Assembly (NCBI GenBank): GCA_959347345.1
Contig: OY365738.1
Coordinates: 2,070,501-2,134,500 of the forward strand
DNA length: 64,000 nt
Direction of reading: 5' to 3'
From: an uncultured Amylibacter sp.
GTDB taxonomy: Bacteria > Pseudomonadota > Alphaproteobacteria > Rhodobacterales > Rhodobacteraceae
Made by a program: the position numbers and the translations under genes. The number at the start of each line of letters is the position of its first letter. The stretch's first letter is position 1. Below, in pieces: positions 18,297 to 26,897 of the stretch. The notes beneath the pieces were generated by a model. It had not been told where the DNA came from. It did not search any database and saw only the letters and a program-made list of their open reading frames with translations.

Positions 18297-19571
18297 TCAA
18301 GTGTTTGTAATAAGAAACGCACGGAAATCATTCACATTTGTTAAGGTTGCCCCAGTGATAATCTGCCCGCCGATTGCCGCGAAAAACCGATGGCTGTCGT
18401 TGTTTTGCAAGGCGGTATCGGGGCAAATCCCCGCCGATTTTGCCCGCGCCAGAGTGTCGGCATCGCCGAACGCCCCCGCGACCTCGGCCGCGCCATCCAC
18501 CCCGTCTGTATCGCATGCCAGCACGGATATGCCCGCCCGTCCGTTTAACGCCAACACCGCCGATAAAACGAATTCCGCGTTTGGACCGCCAATCCCTGCG
18601 CCCGTGCGGATAACACTGCACTCGCCACCCGAGAGCATCACGATGGGTGCGTCACCCGCCTGCATTTTGTCTTGTATTTGCTCTGCCATCTTTGCCTGTT
18701 TTGCACCCAAATCCCGCGCTATACCTTCCAAAGCATCGCCGATTATTCGCGGTTCTGCGCCCGCAAGTTGGGCTGTTTTGGCGGCGGCATTCAGGCTGGT
18801 TTGGGCGGTTGCGACAATGTAATACTCGCATTTCGCCAGCCTAGTATCGCTGGATTTAACAACGCCACTATTCTGCGCAATCGCCACGCGAACATGGGCG
18901 GGCGTGGCAATCTGCCATTTATCCAAAACCGCCAAGGCGTCCGTGGGCAAGGAATCCTCACCGATTGTCGCGCCAGAGGCTATGTCGCGGGGATTATCCC
19001 CCGCCACATCGGAAATCAGCAAGCTCACCACCCGCGCAGGATAACACGCCGCCGCCAGTTGCCCGCCTTTAACCCGCGATATATGCTTGCGCACAAGGTT
19101 TATCTCTGCAATCGTCGCGCCAGATTTTATCAGGGCGGTGTTCAAATTGATTTTATCTTGCAAAGTAATCCCCGCAATCGGCGCACATAATAAAGCCGAC
19201 CCACCCCCAGATATCAGAGCAATCACCATATCATCGGGCGATAAATCCGCCACGCAGTCCAGCAATTTAGCGGTCGCAGTCGTGCCGTTTTCATCGGGAA
19301 TAGGATGGGCGGCGGTCAGGATATTTATCTTTGGATGCGGGCAGGGGCAGTCATGCCCATAGCGGGTTATGATAACGCCTCGGGTAATAGCCCCTGTGGG
19401 ATAGTGGTTGGCAACGCATCGCGCCATCGCCGCACTCGCCTTGCCCGCGCCGATAATAATCAGCCGTCCGCGTGGCGGGTTGGGCAGATACTGTGGCAAG
19501 ATTTTATCAGGGTCGGCAGTGGCAACAGCCGTATAAAACAGGTCGGTTAGGAATTGTTTTGGATCTCGCAT
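18297..19571 (-). CDS. glycerate 2-kinase, MOFRL type (GckA/TtuD family)
   Basis: The 424-residue enzyme has the N-terminal DUF4147/glycerate kinase fold (GAGKASAAMA near residue 41, LISGGGSALLCAPI near 117-130, RKHISRVKGGQLA near 161) and the C-terminal MOFRL domain (MLSGGE, GPNAEFVLSA, CDTDGVDG). It phosphorylates D-glycerate to 2-phosphoglycerate; some relatives were named hydroxypyruvate reductase. It starts one base after the isomerase stop. Next to a glycosylglycerate hydrolase, its job is probably to take the released glycerate into glycolysis. Confidence 0.88.
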   Translation of the reverse strand: MRDPKQFLTDLFYTAVATADPDKILPQYLPNPPRGRLIIIGAGKASAAMARCVANHYPTGAITRGVIITRYGHDCPCPHPKINILTAAHPIPDENGTTATAKLLDCVADLSPDDMVIALISGGGSALLCAPIAGITLQDKINLNTALIKSGATIAEINLVRKHISRVKGGQLAAACYPARVVSLLISDVAGDNPRDIASGATIGEDSLPTDALAVLDKWQIATPAHVRVAIAQNSGVVKSSDTRLAKCEYYIVATAQTSLNAAAKTAQLAGAEPRIIGDALEGIARDLGAKQAKMAEQIQDKMQAGDAPIVMLSGGECSVIRTGAGIGGPNAEFVLSAVLALNGRAGISVLACDTDGVDGAAEVAGAFGDADTLARAKSAGICPDTALQNNDSHRFFAAIGGQIITGATLTNVNDFRAFLITNT

Positions 19572-19572
19572 T

Positions 19573-20259
19573 TTATTTTAATTGATTATCATAATCGCTG
19601 ACCAATAAATATTTCGGGTCGCAATCTTCCTCAATATCGGAAAACCGCCCAATCGGCTCGCGGAAAATATTATCGGTTTCATCATCATTGACGCTGGAAA
19701 CTTCGCCGATTAAAACATCCCCGCCATGCCCCCAAAATGCGTGCCAATCGCCAGGCATCAGGGTAACGCTCTGCCCTGGGTGTAGGTGGATTTGCTCGCC
19801 CGCGTGGAATTTTCGGGGAATACCATCGCAATAAACCACTCCGCCTTTATTGTCGTCAAAGCCACCCGTGTTATCACTGCCAAACAGCTCTACCACCAAC
19901 GTGGCACCGCCTCTGTTAATAATATCCTCCGCCTTAATCACATGCGTGTGCATCGGTGAGAGTTGCCCATCGCGCGCTATCAGCAGTTTTTCGGCGTAAC
20001 ACATACCCCCTCCATTGCGCAAATCCGCCAGCCGTCCGTTGCGCAAGGTGAATAAAAACAGCCCCATTTTATCATAATCCCCCATCCCATAATCGGTAAT
20101 ATCCCATCCGCATCGCGCCGTGATAATCGCCTTTGCAAGGTCTCTGTTCGCGCGGAATTCATCGGGCGACCAATAGGCAAAAGGCGGCAGAGTAAAGCCG
20201 AATTCGCGAATCATAGTATCCGCGTGTTCAATGATTTGATTGATTTTGGAACGTTTCAT
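19573..20259 (-). CDS. D-lyxose/D-mannose ketol-isomerase-like cupin enzyme
   Basis: The 228-residue protein belongs to the D-lyxose isomerase family of cupin metalloenzymes. The metal ligands are visible in MHTHVIKAEDI and in HLHPGQSVTLMPGDWHAFW, and an acidic EVSSVNDDETDN segment near the C-terminus is typical. Members interconvert D-lyxose and xylulose and usually also D-mannose and fructose. I use the ATG at 20259, giving a four-base ATGA overlap with the hydrolase gene; a longer frame to 20325 lies inside that gene. In context it would turn mannose into fructose for the kinase at 9976. Confidence 0.82.
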   Translation of the reverse strand: MKRSKINQIIEHADTMIREFGFTLPPFAYWSPDEFRANRDLAKAIITARCGWDITDYGMGDYDKMGLFLFTLRNGRLADLRNGGGMCYAEKLLIARDGQLSPMHTHVIKAEDIINRGGATLVVELFGSDNTGGFDDNKGGVVYCDGIPRKFHAGEQIHLHPGQSVTLMPGDWHAFWGHGGDVLIGEVSSVNDDETDNIFREPIGRFSDIEEDCDPKYLLVSDYDNQLK

Positions 20260-21557
20260 TTTGTTGGGCTTTCGGTTTGTTTCTCGCCTTGTTTTATAAA
20301 TTCTATCACCATCGCGGCAGTCCAAGTGAAATCACTGCCACCGCAACCAGCCCCGCTCTGCGGGTCGTAGTATTCGGCAAAACCCCCCGCGTTTATCAGC
20401 GACAGGCTATCGCGAGCAATCCGCCCTGCCAAATCGGACTCGCCCAAACGGCGTAGTCCATCTGCTATCATATAATTCATGATTAACCAAGCTGGCCCGC
20501 GCCAATATCGCGCTCCATCATAATCGGGGGCGTTTGGGTCGTGGCTGGGGACGAGGAATTTTGCCCGCGCACCCAAATCGGCAATACGTTGTGCCAAAGC
20601 CCGCGCCCGCCCCGCGTCAATCGGGGCAATAACACCCAGCAATCCGCCAATCGTTGGGCAGTCATTTAACGTCCCAGATACGCGGTCAAAACAAGTATAT
20701 TGCCCGATTTTATCGTTCCAGAGCGACTCCATCGCCCTCCCCCCCCGCCGCGCCCATTCGTGCGATTGCGTGGCAATATCGGGCATATTAAATTCCTCTG
20801 CCAGCCATGCCAAATCGCTGCAAGAGCGCAATAAAACCGCATTTATACTGGTATCCACCATTTGAAAGGGCGAGGCATCGTGCAAAATCGTATTATCCCA
20901 GCCCGTATCGGCAAACCCCTGCACCAGTGCGATATAGGCGTTATATTCGGCTTGCGTAGGGCGATGGGCTGGGTTCGCATGCTGTGTATCACGGCGGGTA
21001 AAGGGGGCAACCGCGTCCGTATTCACTCGCGCCAAAGGCGCATCCCAATCAATCGCGTTATCGCGCCCCGATTCCCACGGGTGCAAAATCGCGACAAGCC
21101 CTGTGCTCTGCGGGTCTCTGGCACGATAAAACCAATCGTGCCACGCATGAATTTTCGGCAATAATTCGGCAATTTTTGCCCGTGCAAGCGTTTTATCCGT
21201 GGCGCGTTCGTATAAAAGTTTTATCACAAACCCAGCAACGGGCGGTTGAGTAATACCAGAAGTCGGCACGGATTTTGTCTTTGTGTCGGTTCGCCAAACC
21301 GCGGGCCCCGGGAAATATCCCGCATCCTCTGCGTGGAAAATAATATGCGGCACCATGCCGTCATCCCACTGATTGGCGAATAAGGTTTCAATTTCCAGCC
21401 ACGCTCGGGGTTCATTAAAATGGGCGAAACCCAGCGCGGTCAGGCAGCTATCCCAATTCCATTGGAAAGGATAGAGCCCATGGGTCGGCACGGTATAACC
21501 GCCCAAATCATTACGGTGTAGGATTTCTTTGGCGCGAGTCATAAGGTCGTTTTGCAT
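20256..21557 (-). CDS. GH63 glycosylglycerate (mannosyl- or glucosylglycerate) hydrolase-like enzyme
   Basis: The 433-residue enzyme has an alpha/alpha-barrel of the GH63 type. Landmarks are GLYPFQWNWDS near residues 27-37, PHIIFH near 70, the acid motif PWESGRDN with D166, YWRGPAWLIMNYM near 351, and the base region GGFAEYYDP with E395 followed by GCGGSDFTWTAA. This spacing and the short length match mannosylglycerate/glucosylglycerate hydrolases rather than eukaryotic glucosidase I. No signal peptide is seen, so the substrate is cleaved in the cytoplasm after import by the ABC transporter encoded upstream. Glycerate kinase in the same operon supports glycerate as one product. Confidence 0.8.
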   Translation of the reverse strand: MQNDLMTRAKEILHRNDLGGYTVPTHGLYPFQWNWDSCLTALGFAHFNEPRAWLEIETLFANQWDDGMVPHIIFHAEDAGYFPGPAVWRTDTKTKSVPTSGITQPPVAGFVIKLLYERATDKTLARAKIAELLPKIHAWHDWFYRARDPQSTGLVAILHPWESGRDNAIDWDAPLARVNTDAVAPFTRRDTQHANPAHRPTQAEYNAYIALVQGFADTGWDNTILHDASPFQMVDTSINAVLLRSCSDLAWLAEEFNMPDIATQSHEWARRGGRAMESLWNDKIGQYTCFDRVSGTLNDCPTIGGLLGVIAPIDAGRARALAQRIADLGARAKFLVPSHDPNAPDYDGARYWRGPAWLIMNYMIADGLRRLGESDLAGRIARDSLSLINAGGFAEYYDPQSGAGCGGSDFTWTAAMVIEFIKQGEKQTESPTK

Positions 21558-22600
21558 CAGTGCACCGCCCGCCCTGTTTGTGGGTCAAACCAGCGAATGC
21601 GGTCAGGCGTGGCAACCAGATTTAATGTGTCACCCACACGCACGGATAAATCGCTATTGAGGACGGCGCGGAATGAATCGCCCGCGACATCACAGGTCAG
21701 CAACAGATGCGCCCCAAGCGGTTCAACCACTTTTATCACCGCGGGCAGGCCTTTTTTATCGGGCGATAAATCCTCTGGTCTTATCGCAAAATACAGGGAG
21801 GATTGGCTGGTTTTAGGTCCGTTAAATATCTGCCCCGCGACCTGCCATTTGCCTGTGCCTTTGGCTTTTGCGGGTAGGAAATTCATCGGCGGATTGCCGA
21901 TAAACCCTGCCACGAATTGCTCTGCTGGATTGCGATAAACCTGTATGGGCGTGTCGGCTTGGATAATCCGTCCCTCGTGCATTACGCTGATACGGTCAGC
22001 CAGGCTCATCGCTTCAACTTGATCATGGGTGACATAAATCGCGGTGGTTTTGCTTTGTGCCAATACTCCCTTTAATTCCGCACGCATTTCAAGACGCAAT
22101 AACGCGTCAAGATTGGACAAAGGCTCGTCCATTAAAATCACATCAGGCTCCATCGCCAAGGCACGAGCAACAGCAACCCTCTGGCGTTGCCCACCCGAAA
22201 TCTCGCCCGAATAGCGGTGCAAAAGCTGTTCAATATGCAGCAAAGCGGCAGTGCGTTCCACGCGGTCTTTCACCTCCGCATTCGGTAATTTTTGCATCCG
22301 CAGACCAAAGCCGATATTTTCAAACACGCTGAGATGGGGAAAAACCGCGTAGTTTTGAAACACCATGGCAATGCCACGATCCTTTGGCGGTAAGTGATCC
22401 ACCCGCCGCCCGCCAATCCAGATTTCACCGATTGACGCGGTTTCCAGCCCCGCGATTATCCGCAAAAGCGTGGTTTTGCCACAGCCAGACGCACCTAGCA
22501 AAACCATGAATTCTTGGTCTTTTATGGTCAGGTTTATTGACTGTAACGCTTGGTAAGTGCCAAAGGTTTTGGCAACGTTTTTGATTTGAATTTCTGCCAT
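21557..22600 (-). CDS. ABC transporter ATPase (MalK-like), osmolyte operon
   Basis: The 347-residue ATPase has Walker A GASGCGKT at residues 36-43, signature [15 protein letters not shown] and Walker [16 protein letters not shown]. The C-terminal TOBE region has FAIRPEDLSP. The Walker A carries Ala where the other CUT1 ATPases here have Pro. A TAAAAGGAGT ribosome binding site precedes the start. It overlaps the hydrolase start codon by one base and so joins transport with hydrolysis. Confidence 0.92.
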   Translation of the reverse strand: MAEIQIKNVAKTFGTYQALQSINLTIKDQEFMVLLGASGCGKTTLLRIIAGLETASIGEIWIGGRRVDHLPPKDRGIAMVFQNYAVFPHLSVFENIGFGLRMQKLPNAEVKDRVERTAALLHIEQLLHRYSGEISGGQRQRVAVARALAMEPDVILMDEPLSNLDALLRLEMRAELKGVLAQSKTTAIYVTHDQVEAMSLADRISVMHEGRIIQADTPIQVYRNPAEQFVAGFIGNPPMNFLPAKAKGTGKWQVAGQIFNGPKTSQSSLYFAIRPEDLSPDKKGLPAVIKVVEPLGAHLLLTCDVAGDSFRAVLNSDLSVRVGDTLNLVATPDRIRWFDPQTGRAVH

Positions 22601-22611
22601 TATGACTCCTT

Positions 22612-23445
22612 TTAACGGTTAGCAATGCCCCACATTGCAAATAAATATTTGCGCACGGCAAAGATGAATATCAACGCGGGTACAACCAAAATAAACCCAC
22701 CAGCGAATTTTAAATACAACGCGGTGGTATCCAGATTTTGCAATAAAAACGCGGTGAGGGTGCGGTTTTCTATCGTTAAAACGGCGGCCGCGAAAACTTC
22801 GTTCCACGAAATAACAAAGGCGAATATGGCAGAGGCAGTAATCCCCGGTAAAATCAGCGGCCAGATGACTTTTCTAAACGCCGAAAAACGGGTGCAGCCG
22901 AGCGTCCATGCCGCCTCTTCCAATTCCAGTGGAATGCCAGCAAACAGGGAAAACGTAATCAGCACAGAAAACGGCAAAGCCAGCGTGGTATGCACCAGCG
23001 ACAGCCCAATGATAGTATCATCCAGCCCCGTGCGGATGAAAAACACCGCCAAGGGCAATGCCAGCAAAGGCAGGGGAAAGGCGCGGGTCAGCAAAATCAG
23101 CAGGCGAAACAGGTGCTTGCCTCGGAAATCAAACCGCGATAGGGCATAGCCCGCAGGTGCGCCGATAATGATTGACATAAACATGGTCAAGGTGGCGACA
23201 AGGATGGAGTTCTTCAAAGCCTCCAACATCCCCGCGAAATTGGCGAAAAAGGTGAGTGCGCCCAAATCAAATTCGGGGATAAAGGATTTTGGAAAACTGC
23301 TGACCGATGCGGGTGATGAAAGCGTGTTAATGAATAAGAAATAAATTGGCACAATCACCCAAGCGCAAAGCAGGATTATTGACGCGGTATAAAGTGCGCG
23401 GGAGGCACGGTGTGGATTAGGGTGTGGGCTATTTATTTTGCTCAT
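22612..23445 (-). CDS. ABC permease, osmolyte operon, second subunit
   Basis: The 277-residue CUT1 permease has about six membrane segments and an EAA loop near residue 178 (EEAAWTLGCTRFSAFRKVIW). The C-terminus VRKYLFAMWGIANR is shorter than the usual GAVKG ending. Its ATG overlaps the stop of the partner permease by four bases. It forms the import channel with the gene at 23442. Confidence 0.9.
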   Translation of the reverse strand: MSKINSPHPNPHRASRALYTASIILLCAWVIVPIYFLFINTLSSPASVSSFPKSFIPEFDLGALTFFANFAGMLEALKNSILVATLTMFMSIIIGAPAGYALSRFDFRGKHLFRLLILLTRAFPLPLLALPLAVFFIRTGLDDTIIGLSLVHTTLALPFSVLITFSLFAGIPLELEEAAWTLGCTRFSAFRKVIWPLILPGITASAIFAFVISWNEVFAAAVLTIENRTLTAFLLQNLDTTALYLKFAGGFILVVPALIFIFAVRKYLFAMWGIANR

Positions 23446-24287
23446 ATCTCTGCCCCTTTTGGCACACGCAAAACCCGCAGAATAACAATGGTAAAGGCAA
23501 TGGAAATTGCCAGAATAATCAACGCCAAGGCCGCCGCAGCAGAGCTGTTTAACAAATCAAATTGATAGGCAAAGGTTTCCCCCATCAAAACAGGAAACAA
23601 CGTGCCACCAAGTGCTGCCACCACGGCAAAAATCTCAAACGCCAGAATAACCCGCAATATCAGTGCGGTTTGCAAAGACGGGCGTAGCAAGGGCAGAGTA
23701 ATCCGCAAAAACCGTTTCCACGGGGACGCGCCGAAAACCTCTGCCGCCTCGTAGTATTCTTTTGGAATCAGACCAATCCCTGCGACCAATATCACCAGCA
23801 TAATCGCGGTTGCTCGCCAAATCTCTGCCAATGCTATTGCCAAAAATACCATGCCCGGATTTTGATAGGATAGCAGATTAGTCGGCTTATCAATCATGCC
23901 CAGCCCAAACATCATAGAGTTCAAAAACCCAGATTGTTCAAAAATCGCCAGCCAAATAATCCCTGCCGCCAAATCCGAAATACCTAAGGGAATCGTCCAG
24001 ATATACAAAACCAAATCGCGCCCCTTTTGCATCCGTGCAACCATGGTTGCCATTAACAAAGCCAGCGCGAGTTGAACAGGAACAACCGCCGCCGCCAACA
24101 ATAAAGTATTGCGCAGGGATATTGGGAATTTCCAGTATTCCACCACGGTGCGGAAATTATCCAGCCCAAAGCCCGCGTCGGTAAAAAACGCAGTCTGTGC
24201 CACCAGAACAAACGGATAGATGAAAAACAACCCCAGAAACGCACAGACAGGGGCGATTAAAATATAAGGTAAAATGCGGTTATTCAC
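23442..24287 (-). CDS. ABC permease, osmolyte operon, first subunit
   Basis: The 281-residue CUT1 permease has about six hydrophobic segments and an EAA loop near residue 187 (YEAAEVFGASPWKRFLRITL). It lies between the hairpin behind the binding-protein gene and its partner permease, and is the first membrane component of the osmolyte importer. The substrate is inferred only from the downstream hydrolase and glycerate kinase. Confidence 0.9.
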   Translation of the reverse strand: MNNRILPYILIAPVCAFLGLFFIYPFVLVAQTAFFTDAGFGLDNFRTVVEYWKFPISLRNTLLLAAAVVPVQLALALLMATMVARMQKGRDLVLYIWTIPLGISDLAAGIIWLAIFEQSGFLNSMMFGLGMIDKPTNLLSYQNPGMVFLAIALAEIWRATAIMLVILVAGIGLIPKEYYEAAEVFGASPWKRFLRITLPLLRPSLQTALILRVILAFEIFAVVAALGGTLFPVLMGETFAYQFDLLNSSAAAALALIILAISIAFTIVILRVLRVPKGAEI

Positions 24288-24314
24288 GGGGGAATCCAGC
24301 GTAAAAGCTATAAA

Positions 24315-24351
24315 AAAGAGCCCACACCAATGAATTAGGCGCAGGCTCTTT
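24315..24351 (-). terminator. terminator-like hairpin after osmolyte binding-protein gene
   Basis: AAAGAGCC at 24315-24322 pairs with GGCTCTTT at 24344-24351. In minus-strand RNA the stem extends inward with GCGCC opposite GGUGU using wobble pairs, for about 14 pairs in all. A U-rich run follows the stem on the minus strand. Downstream permease genes need read-through, so it probably limits their level relative to the binding protein. Confidence 0.75.
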
Positions 24352-24365
24352 CAAATTATATCAAA

Positions 24366-25634
24366 CTATTCAACAGGACACGCGCCAGATGAAGGCGCGT
24401 CAGGTGCCCAACACGGCGCACCTGTTTCCTTCATAATCGCCCGTAATGTGACCTTTTGTTCATCCAGCACGGTGCGGATGTCTTGACCACCCAGCACGAT
24501 ACGCTCAAAACTATCCACGAAAACGCGGTTGAAATCACCGCCCTTATCGCCCAGTCCTGCGGGCAGAAGCCCTGGATTGGCATCGGCAGAGCCACTCATT
24601 TTGGCAACCGCATTACCCGCAGCCTGAACAGCAGGGGGCAAATCGGACGGCAAATCCACATCGACAACGGGAAAGAAGTTCGTCGCCCGCAGGGTTGCGA
24701 TTTGCGTCGCAGGTTCCAGCATATAAGCAACCAACGCCTTAGCCGCGTCCATATCGGGGGCGGTGCGAGGAATCGCTACACCAGCGAGTACGGGCATAAA
24801 ACCACGTCCCGTGGGACCAGCAGGTGCAGGAAACGCCACGAAATCATTCGGGCGGTCGTTAAACGCTTGCGCCAAACGCGAGGTGTGATCAAACACTATC
24901 CAAGCATCGCCAGACAAAAGCTGCTCCTGCATAAAGGAAAAATTCGTTGATGCGGGATTGGTATGTTCCCACAGCTCGCGGAATTTTTCCCACGCAACAA
25001 CGGCGCGGTCAGAGGCAAAAGTCCGCACGACTCCGTCGGTATAAGACGGATACAGATAGCCTTGGAAAAAGCGGTGTTTCAGCCCCTTTGGACCAGCAGG
25101 AAAGCCGAATTTCGCCTCGCCCGTAGCCTTATGCACATTGGCCGCCCATTGAATCAATTGGTCGTAAGTCAACGCGTCAATATCCGCGCCATCGGGCAGA
25201 TATTCCAACGCCTTCTTACTGGCCGCCATGATATAACTGGCCTGCATCCAAGGGATATATTGCGGTGAATTCGTGCCGAGCATTGATAGATTGTTAAAGG
25301 TCGTGCTGGCAGAGGTCACACCCAGCCCGCCCAAATCCACCAAATCATCGGGGTTCATAGCCGAGAAATCCCCGTGCAACGCCCCCAAAACTCCGATAGA
25401 GCCTTTGCCCGCTTGCATTTCAGCCTGTAATCGGGTCAGCCATGGGCCACCGTCATTGGGTTGATAATCAATCGCTTCGCTATGTCCTTTTAGGACTTGT
25501 TCGCGCATCGCCTGCGCCTCTTCAATGGGTTTTGCTTGGGTTGACCAAAACAAAACCTCTGCACCCGCGGCACCAGCCGTTATGGTAAGGGTTATCGCCG
25601 TCAGCGCACCCGTAAGTTTATGGTTAAAAAACAT
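24366..25634 (-). CDS. ABC transporter binding protein, osmolyte operon
   Basis: The 422-residue periplasmic family-1 binding protein has a signal peptide MFFNHKLTGALTAITLTI with likely cleavage after AGA or AGAAGA. The ATG at 25634 follows an AGGAGA site; the frame is open to 25709, but those 25 residues are not a better signal sequence. The mature part has VLFWSTQAKPIEEAQAMREQ at its start, and pairs with permeases 23442 and 22612. It is the first gene of the long operon ending in sorC. The ligand is inferred to be a glycosylglycerate. Confidence 0.87.
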   Translation of the reverse strand: MFFNHKLTGALTAITLTITAGAAGAEVLFWSTQAKPIEEAQAMREQVLKGHSEAIDYQPNDGGPWLTRLQAEMQAGKGSIGVLGALHGDFSAMNPDDLVDLGGLGVTSASTTFNNLSMLGTNSPQYIPWMQASYIMAASKKALEYLPDGADIDALTYDQLIQWAANVHKATGEAKFGFPAGPKGLKHRFFQGYLYPSYTDGVVRTFASDRAVVAWEKFRELWEHTNPASTNFSFMQEQLLSGDAWIVFDHTSRLAQAFNDRPNDFVAFPAPAGPTGRGFMPVLAGVAIPRTAPDMDAAKALVAYMLEPATQIATLRATNFFPVVDVDLPSDLPPAVQAAGNAVAKMSGSADANPGLLPAGLGDKGGDFNRVFVDSFERIVLGGQDIRTVLDEQKVTLRAIMKETGAPCWAPDAPSSGACPVE

Positions 25635-25759
25635 GTTTATTCTCCTAATGTTGTTTTTTGAATGCCTTGCAAATAGGATAAATGCAAAAGCTATGCGATA
25701 AGTTGCCATAACGATGTATCAAAATCAAGGCAGTTTTTGCATTATTTTTAGGTTTTTTT

Positions 25760-25773
25760 CGCTAAATTTAGCG
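25760..25773. promoter_or_regulatory. 14-bp perfect palindrome in divergent region
   Basis: CGCTAAATTTAGCG is a perfect 14-base palindrome in the 246-base gap between the osmolyte operon start (25634) and the LacI gene (25881). Its position about 125 bases before each start suits a shared operator. No A-tract or T-tract follows, so it is not an intrinsic terminator. Confidence 0.45.
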
Positions 25774-25833
25774 ATTTATCAACAAATCGCACAAAATCAA
25801 TACCCATTTGGGTTTTTATTTGGTAAGAGTAGC

Positions 25834-25863
25834 CTAAACGATTAACCTCTAAACGATTAACCT
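25834..25863 (+). promoter_or_regulatory. tandem 15-bp repeats, candidate LacI-family operators
   Basis: CTAAACGATTAACCT is repeated without a gap at 25834-25848 and 25849-25863, ending 17 bases before the LacI start codon. Each unit holds AAACGATT, a near-palindrome with the central CG typical of LacI-family operators. The position suggests autoregulation by the protein encoded at 25881. Confidence 0.55.
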
Positions 25864-25880
25864 AATGTAAAGACCCTCTC

Positions 25881-26897
25881 ATGCGCCCGCCTAACAGACC
25901 CAAACTTGAAACCGTGGCAAAGTCCGCGGGTGTTTCCACCGCCACCGCCAGCCAAGTGATGCGTGGCACCGGGCGTATATCGGAAAAAACCCGTGAGCGG
26001 GTTTTGCAAGCCGCACAGATTTTGCATTATGTTCCTGATGGTCGTGCCGCCGCTATGCGCACGGGGATGAACCGCGAAATCGGGTTTAGCATTCATCAAA
26101 TATCCAATCCTTTTAATGCCGAGGTTATCAGTGGAGTCAGCGATTTTCTAGAAAACGAAGGCTATCTGGTGTCTGTCTTGGACAGCCGCAATGATGCCAA
26201 TCGCCAAGGGCAGCATTTGGAGACTTTCGTGCGCAACGCCCGCGCTGGGGTTTTGTGGGTACCTGCGGTTGGCACTGCGCAAAAGCGGTTTGATTTGCTG
26301 GCGGCCTATAATATTCCCACGGTGACTTTCCTTCGCCGAGCCGATTCGTGTTTGTTTGACCATGTTGGGATTCGCAATGCCGAGGCTACCGCGCTGGCGA
26401 CAAATCATCTGGCGGATTTGGGGCATCGTCATATTGCCTATCTGGGTGGCACGGATTTGACCGAGGTTCGCCAAGACAGAATCGCGGGTTATTGCGATAC
26501 GCTGGGGCTGCGTGGCTTGGGCGCGGGAATCGTGTGGGATTCAGAGGATAATAAAGTCGCGGGGATGAACGCTCTGTTGGCGTTGTATAAGGCGCAACCG
26601 CATATAACCGCGGTTGTGTGTAACGGGGATATGGTGGCTTTGGGCGCGTGTTTGGCTTTGGCGCAATTGGGGCTGGTTGCCGGGCGCGATATGTCTATTA
26701 TCGGCTTTGATGATATAGAGGATGCGGCCGTGGCAACCCCCGCGTTAAGCACTATGGCCGTGTCGCCCTATCAATTGGGGCGTAAGCTGGCACGGGTGAT
26801 GTTAGAGCGGATAACCGACCCGACAATGCCCGTCGCCTGTGCCGAGGTTTCGGCAAAATTAATCCTGCGTGGGACGACTGGGAAGGTGCCTATTTGA
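25881..26897 (+). CDS. LacI-family transcriptional regulator
   Basis: The 338-residue regulator has an N-terminal helix-turn-helix and hinge (ETVAKSAGVSTATASQVM at about residues 11-28, ending with a degenerate hinge helix before GRAAAMRTG) and a periplasmic-binding-protein-like effector domain from about 60. LacI-family effectors are sugars or nucleosides, so a partner flavoprotein of the TcuA type is unusual. Its stop overlaps the ATG of that gene by one base. It is divergent from the osmolyte operon and may repress it, itself, or both. Confidence 0.88.
   Translation: MRPPNRPKLETVAKSAGVSTATASQVMRGTGRISEKTRERVLQAAQILHYVPDGRAAAMRTGMNREIGFSIHQISNPFNAEVISGVSDFLENEGYLVSVLDSRNDANRQGQHLETFVRNARAGVLWVPAVGTAQKRFDLLAAYNIPTVTFLRRADSCLFDHVGIRNAEATALATNHLADLGHRHIAYLGGTDLTEVRQDRIAGYCDTLGLRGLGAGIVWDSEDNKVAGMNALLALYKAQPHITAVVCNGDMVALGACLALAQLGLVAGRDMSIIGFDDIEDAAVATPALSTMAVSPYQLGRKLARVMLERITDPTMPVACAEVSAKLILRGTTGKVPI

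Noticed and set aside
25635..25709. Upstream start for the osmolyte binding protein
   Set aside because: The ATG at 25634 has AGGAGA before it and begins a normal signal peptide; the extra residues do not.
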